Assembly: GCA_963749605.1 (NCBI GenBank)
Contig: CAVVNN010000002.1
Location: 62,001 to 126,000 of the forward strand
DNA from: CAVVNN01 sp963749605
GTDB taxonomy: Bacteria > Actinomycetota > Thermoleophilia > Solirubrobacterales > 70-9
Direction: 5' to 3'
DNA: 64,000 nucleotides
Positions within the stretch are counted from its first letter, which is position 1. Every line of letters starts with the position of its first letter. The notes beneath the pieces were generated by a model that was not told the DNA's origin, searched no databases, and worked only from the letters and a program-made list of their open reading frames with translations. Shown here piece by piece: positions 1-8,443 of the stretch. A program made the position numbers and the translations under genes.

Positions 1-156
1 AGCCGGCTCTACACGCCGAGCTCGCCGTTCGGCCCGGTCGCCCTCTTCCTCGTCGTCTTCGCGGTCCTGCTGACCATCCTGGTCATCACCTCGCCGGCGC
101 TCAACGACCTCTTCCAGCTCGTCTGGCTGAAGGTCAAGATCTGGCTCGGCCTCTAG
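1..156 (+). CDS. C-terminal end of a membrane-anchored protein, probably SteA (partial)
   Basis: Only the last 51 codons lie in the window, in frame 1, ending at TAG 154-156. The fragment reads SRLYTPSSPFGPVAL followed by a hydrophobic segment of about 20 residues (LFLVVFAVLLTILVI) and a short polar tail. The next gene is a MctB/SteB-type protein. In actinobacteria the SteA protein (thiamine-pyrophosphokinase-like domain with a C-terminal membrane anchor) is normally encoded just upstream of SteB. The SteA identity is inferred from this context and the anchor; the catalytic domain is outside the window. Confidence 0.5.
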   Translation, partial: SRLYTPSSPFGPVALFLVVFAVLLTILVITSPALNDLFQLVWLKVKIWLGL

Positions 157-169
157 CCTTCGGCCGTCG

Positions 170-1036
170 ATGGGTTACAGCGCGCGCTACCACGCCACCT
201 CCCTGATTGCGGTCTTCATCGCCCTCGCGGTCGGGATCCTGATCGGCGCCGAGTTCGGCGGCGACGCGCTCACCAGCACCCGCAAGGACCTCGAGCACAG
301 CCTCACCGGCAACCTCCAGGACGCTCGCGCCCGCGCCGACCAGCTCAACGCCGAGCTGGGCCGCTCCAACGAGTTCGCCGATCGCGTCTACCCGGCGTTG
401 GTGCGCAACCGCCTCGCGGGCAAGCGGATCGGGATCGTTGCGCTCGGCGGGCTGCCGGGCGAAGTCACCTCCGACGTCGAGGATGCGCTGGGGCCGACCG
501 GGGGCCGACTGGTCGGCGTCGGGGTGGTGCGCGAGCCGGTCGACCTGAGCTCGCTGGCGGGCAACCTCTCGAAGACGCGCTTCGCCGACATCCGGCGCAA
601 CCCCGACACGCTCACGGCCTTCGGCGCCGGGTTGGGGCGCCAGCTCGTCCGCGGGGGACCCCTGCTCGAACGCGTGCGCAGCCAGGTCTTCTCCCGCGCC
701 AGCGGCAACTTCGGCGCGCTCGACGGGGTGATCGTTGTTCGCGAGGAGCCCGAAGGCATGGGGCCGGTGCAGCGCGCCAGCGCCGGCAGGCTGGAGTCGG
801 CGTTGATGGGAGGGATCACCCGGACGCGGACGCCCGCGGTCGGGGTCGAGACCACGACCACCGAACCCTCCTCGGTCTCCTTCTTCCAGAGCAACGACCT
901 CTCCAGTGTCGACGACGTCGACACGACCGCAGGCCGGCTGGCGATGGTCTTCGCGATGCTCGGAGCGGAGGGCAGCTTCGGCGTCAAGGGCAGCGCCGAC
1001 CGCCTGCTGCCCGACCTTCTCACCCAGGGTCGCTGA
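170..1036 (+). CDS. MctB/SteB-like copper transporter family protein
   Basis: The 288-residue protein opens with MGYSARYHATSLIAVFIALA, a single N-terminal membrane segment, followed by a predicted coiled coil (about residues 45-75, rich in Arg, Asp, Gln and Leu) and an extracytoplasmic alpha/beta region. This is the layout of the PF11382 family, which includes mycobacterial MctB (copper efflux, outer-envelope channel) and corynebacterial SteB. It starts 13 nt after the preceding gene and is followed 8 nt later by a membrane phosphotransferase, so these envelope genes are probably co-transcribed. In corynebacteria SteA and SteB act in envelope assembly at septa. A division-site role is likelier here than copper transport, because no copper genes are nearby. 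Confidence 0.8.
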   Translation: MGYSARYHATSLIAVFIALAVGILIGAEFGGDALTSTRKDLEHSLTGNLQDARARADQLNAELGRSNEFADRVYPALVRNRLAGKRIGIVALGGLPGEVTSDVEDALGPTGGRLVGVGVVREPVDLSSLAGNLSKTRFADIRRNPDTLTAFGAGLGRQLVRGGPLLERVRSQVFSRASGNFGALDGVIVVREEPEGMGPVQRASAGRLESALMGGITRTRTPAVGVETTTTEPSSVSFFQSNDLSSVDDVDTTAGRLAMVFAMLGAEGSFGVKGSADRLLPDLLTQGR

Positions 1037-1044
1037 GCAGCGCC

Positions 1045-1881
1045 GTGTACTGGATCGGCTTTCCGCTTGCGATCGCTCTGGCGCTGGCCGTCGTCCCCGC
1101 GGGGGTGCGGGGACTGGCCGACGCCGGGCTGGTGCGGGAGAACTTCCGCGCTGCGAGGCTCGCCTTTCCGCTCGGGGCGGTTCTGGCGACGGCGGCTCTG
1201 GTCGCCCTGGCGCCGCTCGCCATCCTCAACGACCGCGCCGACCTCGACCTGCTCGACCCGGAGCTGCGCCGCTGGATCGTCTACCTGCTCGGCATCGCCT
1301 TCCTCGGCTTCCTCGACGACTCGCTCGGGCGCGGTGAGGCGGCTGGGGCGCCGCGTGGGTGGCGAGGTCATGGCAGGGCGCTGCGCGAAGGGCGGCTCTC
1401 GACGGGAGCGATCAAGGCGATCGGGGCGCTGGCGCTCGCCGCTTACGTGGTCTCGGGCCGGGGGCTGGAATCCGGCCGCTACCTGGCGGATGTCGCCCTG
1501 CTGGTCCTCGCCACCAACCTCTTCAACCTGCTCGACCTGCGGCCGGGGCGGGCCGAGAAGGGGCTGGTCCTGCTCGGGGCCGGGCTCTGCCTCGGGGCGT
1601 GGACGTTCGCGCCGGTCGAACTGCTGGGGATCTTCCTCGGACCGGTCCTGGTCGGCGCCGCCTTCACGCTGCGCGAGCGGGCGATGCTGGGGGACACCGG
1701 CTCGAACCTCCTCGGCGCCATCGCGGGGGTCTGGTTGCTGACCACACTGGGCGGGACGGGGAGGCTGGTTGCGCTCGCGGCGGTCGTCGCGCTGACTATT
1801 TACGGCGAGATGCGGTCTATTTCGTCCGCGATCGATTCGGTTCCGCCACTGCGGTGGCTAGACTCGCTCGGCAGAGAATGA
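1045..1881 (+). CDS. MraY/WecA-like glycosyltransferase family 4 membrane protein
   Basis: A 278-residue polytopic membrane protein with a GTG start. It has family-4 phospho-sugar transferase signatures: LGFLDDS near residue 90, NLFNLLDLRPGRA near 155 and GDTGSNLLG near 218, in the order seen in MraY and WecA. Members transfer a UDP-linked sugar phosphate to undecaprenyl phosphate. It is shorter and more divergent than the true MraY encoded at 53946-54920 and lacks the HHHFE loop of MraY, so it is probably not the lipid I synthase. Its last codons overlap the pyrG start (ATGA at 1878-1881). Its place between a SteB-like gene and pyrG suggests a conserved envelope role; the substrate is unknown. 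Confidence 0.75.
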   Translation: MYWIGFPLAIALALAVVPAGVRGLADAGLVRENFRAARLAFPLGAVLATAALVALAPLAILNDRADLDLLDPELRRWIVYLLGIAFLGFLDDSLGRGEAAGAPRGWRGHGRALREGRLSTGAIKAIGALALAAYVVSGRGLESGRYLADVALLVLATNLFNLLDLRPGRAEKGLVLLGAGLCLGAWTFAPVELLGIFLGPVLVGAAFTLRERAMLGDTGSNLLGAIAGVWLLTTLGGTGRLVALAAVVALTIYGEMRSISSAIDSVPPLRWLDSLGRE

Positions 1882-3566
1882 GTCAGGCAAAACAAGGAGA
1901 CACGCGCTTCATCTTCGTCACCGGCGGCGTCGTCTCGGCCCTCGGCAAGGGCATCGCCGCCGCCTCGATCGGTCGCCTCCTCGTCTCCCGGGGCTTTCGG
2001 GTCCAGCTGCAGAAGTTCGACCCCTACATCAACGTCGACCCGGGGACGATGAGCCCGTTCCAGCACGGCGAGGTCTTCGTCACCGAGGACGGCGCCGAGA
2101 CCGACCTCGACCTCGGCCACTACGAGCGCTTCACCGACGAGAACACCTCGCGCGCCTCGAACGTGACCGCCGGCGCCGTCTACAACTCGGTAATCAAGCG
2201 CGAGCGCCGCGGCGACTACCTCGGGGCCACCGTGCAGGTGATCCCGCACATCACCAACGAGATCAAGCAGCGCATCCTGATCGTCGCCGAGTCGCAGTCG
2301 GTCGACTTCGTCATCACCGAGATCGGCGGCACGGTGGGCGACATCGAGTCGCTGCCGTTCCTCGAGTCGATCCGCCAGCTCTACACCGACCTGGGGCCGA
2401 AGCGGAGCATGTTCGTCCACCTCACCCTGGTGCCCTACGTCGGGCACGCGGGGGAGCTGAAGACGAAGCCGACCCAGCACTCGGTCAACGAGCTGCGGCG
2501 GATCGGGATCCAGCCGCACGCGCTGGTCTGCCGCTCCGAGGGGCGCCTCGACCGCGAGATCCGCGAGAAGATCGCGCTCTTCGCCAGCCTCCCGACCGAC
2601 GCGGTGATCTCGGCCAACGACGTCGACAACATCTACAAGGTGCCGCTCGTCTTTCGGGCCGAGGGGGTCGACGACCTCGTCCTCGACCACTTCGGGATGG
2701 AGGCGCCGGCGCCGGACCTGGCCGAGTGGGAGGCAATGGTGCGGCGCGCCGACGAGGCCGAGGGCAAGGTGCGGATCGCCGTGGTCGGCAAGTACGTGCA
2801 GCTCGCCGACGCCTACAAGTCGGTGATCGAGGCGTGCGAGCACGGCGGGTTCCATCACGGGGTCGAGGTGGAGGTGGAGTTGGTCGATTCCGAGGACTTC
2901 CAGCCGGAGCGCCTTGCGGACGCCGACGGCATCCTCATCCCCGGCGGCTTCGGAGAGCGTGGGATCGAGGGCAAGGTGCAGGCGGCGCGGATCGCCCGCG
3001 AACGCTCGATCCCCTATCTCGGAATCTGCCTCGGGATGCAGATCGCGGTGGTCGAGTTCGCCCGCTCGGTGGCGGGCATGGAGGGCGCCAACTCGGCCGA
3101 GTTCGACCCCGAGACGCCGTTCCCTGTCGTCGACCTCCTGCCCGAGCAGAAGGAGGTCTCCGAGATGGGGGGCACGATGCGGCTCGGCGCCGATCCGGTG
3201 AAGCTGCACGAGGGAACGCGGGCGCGCGAGATCTTCGGCGAGGCGGTCATCTACAAGCGCCACCGCCACCGCTACGAGGTCAACAACCAGCTGCGGCGCC
3301 GGCTCGAGGACGAGGGCCTGGTCTGCAGCGGCACCTCGCCCGACGAGCGCCTGGTCGAGATGATCGAGCTGCCCGACCACCCGTTCTTCGTCGCCTCTCA
3401 GTTCCACCCGGAGTTCAACTCGCGGCCGAACCGGCCCGAGCCGCTCTTCCGCGAGTTCGTCGGCGCCGCGGCGCGCCACGCGGGCGAAAAGCCCGCGGAC
3501 GGCGGCGCGCTCGAACCGGCCGAGGACGTCGAGGGCAGCGACGTCGGCGTCCGCCGCTCGGGCTGA
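1878..3566 (+). CDS. pyrG: CTP synthase
   Basis: 562 residues converting UTP and glutamine to CTP in the cytoplasm. The N-terminal synthetase domain begins TRFIFVTGGVVSALGKGI with the family P-loop; KFDPYINVDPGTMSP and EIGGTVGDIES follow. The C-terminal glutaminase domain shows the nucleophile in GICLGMQ and the His-Glu pair in SQFHPEF. The start at ATG 1878 is chosen because the conserved N terminus begins there and overlaps the previous stop codon; the reading frame stays open further upstream but encodes nothing conserved. The Gly- and Ala-rich C-terminal tail of about 30 residues after the glutaminase domain is not conserved. Confidence 0.97.
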   Translation: MSQAKQGDTRFIFVTGGVVSALGKGIAAASIGRLLVSRGFRVQLQKFDPYINVDPGTMSPFQHGEVFVTEDGAETDLDLGHYERFTDENTSRASNVTAGAVYNSVIKRERRGDYLGATVQVIPHITNEIKQRILIVAESQSVDFVITEIGGTVGDIESLPFLESIRQLYTDLGPKRSMFVHLTLVPYVGHAGELKTKPTQHSVNELRRIGIQPHALVCRSEGRLDREIREKIALFASLPTDAVISANDVDNIYKVPLVFRAEGVDDLVLDHFGMEAPAPDLAEWEAMVRRADEAEGKVRIAVVGKYVQLADAYKSVIEACEHGGFHHGVEVEVELVDSEDFQPERLADADGILIPGGFGERGIEGKVQAARIARERSIPYLGICLGMQIAVVEFARSVAGMEGANSAEFDPETPFPVVDLLPEQKEVSEMGGTMRLGADPVKLHEGTRAREIFGEAVIYKRHRHRYEVNNQLRRRLEDEGLVCSGTSPDERLVEMIELPDHPFFVASQFHPEFNSRPNRPEPLFREFVGAAARHAGEKPADGGALEPAEDVEGSDVGVRRSG

Positions 3567-3581
3567 GCGCGTTCCGCCAGT

Positions 3582-3594
3582 TAGCCTTCCGGCT
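3582..3594 (+). promoter_or_regulatory. Putative -10 element for a leaderless M20 peptidase start
   Basis: TAGCCT at 3582-3587 ends 7 nt before the GTG start at 3595, and no Shine-Dalgarno sequence is visible. The spacing fits transcription starting at or near the start codon. The same layout recurs at other starts in the window. Confidence 0.45.
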
Positions 3595-4713
3595 GTGGAG
3601 GTGAGTTCACGGCTGCACGAGACGTTCGTTCGACTCTGCGAGATCCGCAGCCCAACTGGGGAGGAGCGCGAGGTCGCCGACACCGTCACGGCCGAGCTGA
3701 GGGCGATCGGGCTGGAGGTGAGCGAGGACGACGCCGCCGGGCCGGCCGAAGCCGGCGCCGGGAACATCTTCGCCAGGCTGCCCGGACGCAGCGACGATTG
3801 GGTGATGTTCTGCGCCCACCTCGACACGGTCCCCCATCGGGGGCAGGTCGAGGTGGTGAATGAGGGGGGCGTCTTCCGCAGCCGCGGCGAGACGATTCTC
3901 GGCGCTGACAACAAGGCCGCCGTCGCGGTCTTCATCGAGCTGGTGTCGCGGCATGCGGGCAATCCGCCCCCGGTCGGGATCGAGCTGCTGCTGACCGTCG
4001 CCGAGGAGCAGGGGCTTCGCGGCGCCAAGGCCTTCGATATCGCGCAGCTGCGCTCTGAGCACGGGTTCGTCCTCGACCACGCGGGGCCCGTGGGCGAAGC
4101 GATCGTCGCGACCCCGACCCAGCAGAAGATCCTTGCCGACTTCACAGGGGTCGAGGCGCACGCGGGGATTCGACCCGAGGACGGCAGCAGCGCGATCGCG
4201 GCTGCGGCCGCGGCGATCGACCGCATGGAGCTGGGCCGGCTCGACGAGGAGACGACCGCCAACGTGGGACTGATCGAGGGCGGCACCTCGGGCAACGTGG
4301 TTCCGGGCCACTGCTGGATCCACGCCGAGGCGCGCAGCCTCGACGCCGGCCGGGCCGCCGAGGTCGCGGGGCAGATCGCCGACGCCTGCACCTGGGGGGC
4401 CAGCGAGCACGGCTGCGACGTCGACGTACGCCTCGAGGAGCTATTCCGCGGCTACGAGGTGCCCTCGACCTCGCCGGCGCTGGGGCTCGCGGAAGCCGGG
4501 TTGCGCGGCGCCGGCATCGAGCCGGTGCGGGCCAGGATCGGCGGCGGCAGCGACGCCAACGCCCTGCGCCTGAAGGGCTTCGACTGCGTCCTGCTCGCCA
4601 ACGGGACCGATGCGGTGCACACCGCCGACGAGCGCGTCTCGACAGCCAGCCTCGAGACGATGCTGGAGGTCTGCGAGGGGATCGTCGCCGCGGCCGGTGC
4701 GGGCGAGGCGTGA
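3595..4713 (+). CDS. M20 family metallopeptidase (peptidase T-like)
   Basis: 372 residues. Two-zinc M20 motifs are present: AHLDTVP near residue 82 (zinc His and Asp), GADNKAA near 113 (bridging Asp) and TVAEEQGLRGAKAF near 140 (catalytic Glu pair). A dimerisation-domain region (FTGVEAHAGIRPEDG) and a late GGGSDANAL motif follow. Family members are aminopeptidases, tripeptidases or deacylases. The substrate cannot be read from the sequence. GTG 3595 is used as the start, with GTG 3601 equally possible. Its stop overlaps the next gene (GTGA at 4710), which implies translational coupling with the DUF3866 protein. Confidence 0.85.
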   Translation: MEVSSRLHETFVRLCEIRSPTGEEREVADTVTAELRAIGLEVSEDDAAGPAEAGAGNIFARLPGRSDDWVMFCAHLDTVPHRGQVEVVNEGGVFRSRGETILGADNKAAVAVFIELVSRHAGNPPPVGIELLLTVAEEQGLRGAKAFDIAQLRSEHGFVLDHAGPVGEAIVATPTQQKILADFTGVEAHAGIRPEDGSSAIAAAAAAIDRMELGRLDEETTANVGLIEGGTSGNVVPGHCWIHAEARSLDAGRAAEVAGQIADACTWGASEHGCDVDVRLEELFRGYEVPSTSPALGLAEAGLRGAGIEPVRARIGGGSDANALRLKGFDCVLLANGTDAVHTADERVSTASLETMLEVCEGIVAAAGAGEA

Positions 4714-5729
4714 TCGGCGGCCGGCTCGAGCTGCGCCGCGGCGTCGTCGTCTCCGCCGAGCCGCTGACCGTCGAGGTCGACGGCGAGCGCCGGCCGGCCT
4801 GGGCCGACACCGGCCTGCTGGGGGAGATGCACGAGGGCGACGAGGTCATCGTCAATGTCGCCGCTCTCGACCTCGGGCTCGGCTCCGGCGGCTTCGACGT
4901 GGTCCACGCCAACCTCACCCGCGGGCTCGACGGCGGCGATGCCGGAGGCGAGCACGTGATGAAGCTCAACTACACCTCGCTCCAGCATCCGGTCGAGCCG
5001 GTCGAGCGGCCGGCGGGGGAGCCCGGGGACCGCTCTTCGGTCCCGGTCTTGGTCCTGCCGCTGCACGGGCACCTGGCGCCGGCCGCCTGGGCTGCCGCCC
5101 AGGTGGCGCCCGGACTGGCGGTCGGCTACGTGCAGACCGGCGGCGGCGCCCTCCCGGGCTCTCTCTCCCGAGACGTGGCGGAGCTGTGCGAGCGCAGCCT
5201 CCTCTGCGGCCACGTCACCGCTTCCCCCGCCTATGGCGGCGAACACGAGGCGCTCAGCGTCCCGGGCGCCCTCGACGCGGCGGCCCACCGCCTCGGCTGG
5301 GACGCGATCCTCGCCGGCCCCGGCCCGGGGATCATCGGCTCCGCGACGCAGCTCGGCCACGGCGGCATGACAGCCCTCGACACCGCCCACGCCGCCCTGG
5401 CGCTGGGAATGACGACCCTGCTCTCCCCACGCCTCTCCGAGGCCGACCCCCGCGACCGCCACCGCGGCATAAGCCACCACACCCTCACGGTTCTCGACCT
5501 CCTCCTCGCCCCGGTAACCGTCGCTGCCCCCGAATATCACCCCGACGCCATCACGGCTCTCGAGGAGGCCTGCGGGGGCCGCCACCGATTGCAAGTGGGA
5601 GCAGCCGATCTCGACGGCTATGCCGCCAGCAACCTCCCGGCAACATCGATGGGCCGCAGCTTGGCCGACGACCCACTCTTCTTCGCCGCCCCCCTTGCCG
5701 CGGGCGCGGCCTTGCGCCGAGAGGGATGA
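4710..5729 (+). CDS. DUF3866 family protein
   Basis: 339 residues that look cytoplasmic, with no signal peptide or membrane segment. The sequence resembles the actinobacterial and clostridial DUF3866 family: an N-terminal beta-rich part (GVVVSAEPLTVEVDGERRP), then KLNYTSLQHPVEPVE, and a Gly-rich C-terminal half with ILAGPGPGIIGSATQLGHGG. No biochemical function is established for the family. It overlaps the preceding peptidase by 4 nt and is followed 25 nt later by xerD, an arrangement often seen in actinobacteria. Confidence 0.8.
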   Translation: MIGGRLELRRGVVVSAEPLTVEVDGERRPAWADTGLLGEMHEGDEVIVNVAALDLGLGSGGFDVVHANLTRGLDGGDAGGEHVMKLNYTSLQHPVEPVERPAGEPGDRSSVPVLVLPLHGHLAPAAWAAAQVAPGLAVGYVQTGGGALPGSLSRDVAELCERSLLCGHVTASPAYGGEHEALSVPGALDAAAHRLGWDAILAGPGPGIIGSATQLGHGGMTALDTAHAALALGMTTLLSPRLSEADPRDRHRGISHHTLTVLDLLLAPVTVAAPEYHPDAITALEEACGGRHRLQVGAADLDGYAASNLPATSMGRSLADDPLFFAAPLAAGAALRREG

Positions 5730-5754
5730 CGCCGGGCTGGGAGAACCAGCCCGC

Positions 5755-6723
<969 letters not shown>

Positions 6724-6727
6724 CGCC

Positions 6728-6772
6728 GTTGGTGGGCGCGTTCTTCGGCGTATACCCGAACAACGCGCCAAC
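6728..6772. repeat. Imperfect palindrome with TATA loop (xerD-mutM gap)
   Basis: Arms GGCGCG and TTCGG pair with CCGAA and CGCGCC around a loop containing GTATA, and the outer ends GTT and AAC also pair. No T-run follows, so it is not a classic intrinsic terminator. A hairpin of similar ends and loop lies at 26097-26135. Confidence 0.7.
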
Positions 6773-6779
6773 CGGTTGA

Positions 6780-6791
6780 TAGAACCGGGCT
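6780..6791 (+). promoter_or_regulatory. Putative -10 element for leaderless mutM
   Basis: TAGAAC at 6780-6785 lies 6 nt before the GTG start at 6792, with no Shine-Dalgarno sequence between. Confidence 0.4.
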
Positions 6792-7700
6792 GTGCCCGAG
6801 CTGCCCGAGGTCGAGACCGTCTGCCGCCAGCTCGAGCCGGAGCTGGCGAAGCGGCGCATCGAGCGGTTGGAGGTGCTGGACGCGCGCTGGTCGCGGCCGG
6901 TTCCGCCCGCCGAGCTGGAGGCTGCGGTCGCAGGGAGGGAGATCCAGGGCCTGGGGCGGCGGGGCAAGTACCTGCTGCTGGCGCTGGACGGAGGCCAGAC
7001 CCTGGTCATGCACCTGCGGATGACCGGCAACCTCGTCCTGGTCGAGGGGGAGGACAAGCTCGACCCGTCCGAGGGAATGCGGTTGTACGAGGGCGAGCGC
7101 TCGACCTCCGAGCGCCACCTGCGCGCCCGCTTTCTGCTCGACGACGGCCGCGAGCTTTGGTTCACCGACCCGCGCCGCTTCGGCGAGGCGTTCCTGATCG
7201 ACGACTCGGGCCTGGGAGAGCGTTTCGAGCGGCTCGGGGTCGAGCCGCTTGCGGAGGAGTTCACGCCGGAGGCGCTGGGCGAGATCGCCGCCGGTCGCAG
7301 GGCGCCGCTGAAGTCGTTCCTGCTCGACCAGTCCGGGATCGCCGGCGTGGGGAACATCTACGCCGACGAGGCGCTGTTCCGGGCGCGGCTGCATCCGCTC
7401 TCGCCCGCCGGCTCGATGAAGCCGGAGCATCACGAGGCGCTGCGCGCCGCCGTCGTGGCGGCCCTCGAAGCTGGGATCGACGGCGGCGGCGCCTCGATCG
7501 ACGACTACCGCGACGGGCGCGGCGAGAAGGGCACGATGCAGGACGAGTTCCTCGTCCACACCCGCGAGGGCGAGCCCTGCCCGTCGTGTGGCGGGCCGAT
7601 CGCGAAGATCGTCGTCTCCGGCCGCTCGACCTACTACTGCCCGAGCTGTCAGGTACGGCTGAGGCGGCGCCGTCGCCGTCCGGCCCGTCGTTCAACCTAG
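6792..7700 (+). CDS. mutM: Formamidopyrimidine-DNA glycosylase
   Basis: 302 residues. The mature N terminus PELPEVETV has the catalytic Pro2 and Glu3 of the Fpg/MutM family, the conserved MHLRMTG follows near residue 75, and the C terminus has the zinc finger with CPSCG and YYCPSC. The enzyme removes oxidised purines such as 8-oxoguanine and cuts the abasic site. The GTG start at 6792 is required to place Pro at position 2. An insert of about 20 residues (EDKLDPSEGMRLYEGE) sits before the SERHLRARF strand. It is followed 7 nt later by recO. Confidence 0.95.
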   Translation: MPELPEVETVCRQLEPELAKRRIERLEVLDARWSRPVPPAELEAAVAGREIQGLGRRGKYLLLALDGGQTLVMHLRMTGNLVLVEGEDKLDPSEGMRLYEGERSTSERHLRARFLLDDGRELWFTDPRRFGEAFLIDDSGLGERFERLGVEPLAEEFTPEALGEIAAGRRAPLKSFLLDQSGIAGVGNIYADEALFRARLHPLSPAGSMKPEHHEALRAAVVAALEAGIDGGGASIDDYRDGRGEKGTMQDEFLVHTREGEPCPSCGGPIAKIVVSGRSTYYCPSCQVRLRRRRRRPARRST

Positions 7701-7707
7701 TTCGTTC

Positions 7708-8433
7708 GTGTCCGGCACGACGGTGAAGACCGAGGCGATTGTCCTGCGCAGCATCCGCTACGGGGAGGCCGATCGCATCCTTCACCTCTACTCGAGGTCC
7801 CGCGGCCGGGTCGGAGCGATCGCGAAGGGGGCGCGGCGGCCGAAATCCCGCTTCGGAGGCCGGTTGGAGCCCTTCTTCCGGCTCGACATGATCCTCCACG
7901 AGGGCCGCAGCGACCTGCTCACCGTCACCAACGTCGCCACCGTCGAGGGGTACCCGCGCCTGCGCTCCTCGGGGCCGAGCCTGGGCGCCGGCGCCCGCGC
8001 CTGCGATGCGGTGCTGCGGCTGCTCGACTCCGCCGAACCCAATCCACCCGCCTACAACCTGCTCTGCCGCTACCTGGCGATGCTCGACGACCCGGCCCTG
8101 CCGCGGGCCGCCGGCCTCGAGACGGCGTTGTCCTTCCGGCTCAAGCTCGCCCTGGTCGCCGGCTTCTCTCCGGAGCTGGCCTCGTGCGCGCGCTGCGGCG
8201 AGGCCGATCATCTCACCGGCTTCTCCGGCGCCGCCGGCGGGGTCGTCTGCGCGAGCTGCGAGGCCGGCTCGTTCGATCTCTCCGAGGGGGCCCACCGCTT
8301 CATGGCCGGGGCCCTGGCGAAGTCGCTGACAGAGGCGCCCGAGGCGGGAGAGCGGGATCTGCGCCAGGTCGAGCGGGCGGTGGGCGAGACGCTCGAGCAT
8401 CACGCGCACGTGCGGTTGCGCGCCGCCGCGTAG
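7708..8433 (+). CDS. recO: DNA repair protein RecO
   Basis: 241 residues. The N-terminal OB-fold region is TEAIVLRSIRYGEADRIL followed by GRVGAIAKGARRPKSRFGG, typical of RecO. A four-cysteine zinc site is formed by CARCGE and CASCEAG near residues 154-182. RecO anneals single strands and loads RecA with RecR in gap repair. It has a GTG start and sits between mutM and dgt with short spacers. Confidence 0.93.
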   Translation: MSGTTVKTEAIVLRSIRYGEADRILHLYSRSRGRVGAIAKGARRPKSRFGGRLEPFFRLDMILHEGRSDLLTVTNVATVEGYPRLRSSGPSLGAGARACDAVLRLLDSAEPNPPAYNLLCRYLAMLDDPALPRAAGLETALSFRLKLALVAGFSPELASCARCGEADHLTGFSGAAGGVVCASCEAGSFDLSEGAHRFMAGALAKSLTEAPEAGERDLRQVERAVGETLEHHAHVRLRAAA

Positions 8434-8443
8434 GATCGGTCGC
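8431..8443 (+). promoter_or_regulatory. Putative -10 element for leaderless dgt
   Basis: TAGGAT at 8431-8436 includes the recO stop codon and lies 7 nt before the TTG start at 8444. Confidence 0.4.

Noticed and set aside
1359..1877. Upstream extension of pyrG by 173 residues
   Set aside because: The extension overlaps the MraY/WecA-like gene and has no conserved sequence; the CTP synthase family begins near 1878.
1800..4391. Long minus-strand open frame opposite pyrG and the M20 gene
   Set aside because: It is antisense to two well-supported genes and its Arg/Asp/His-rich translation shows no family; long antisense frames are normal in such GC-rich DNA.
6728..6772. Intrinsic terminator after xerD
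   Set aside because: The hairpin is strong but lacks a T-run and resembles another hairpin in a different context, so it is listed as a repeat.
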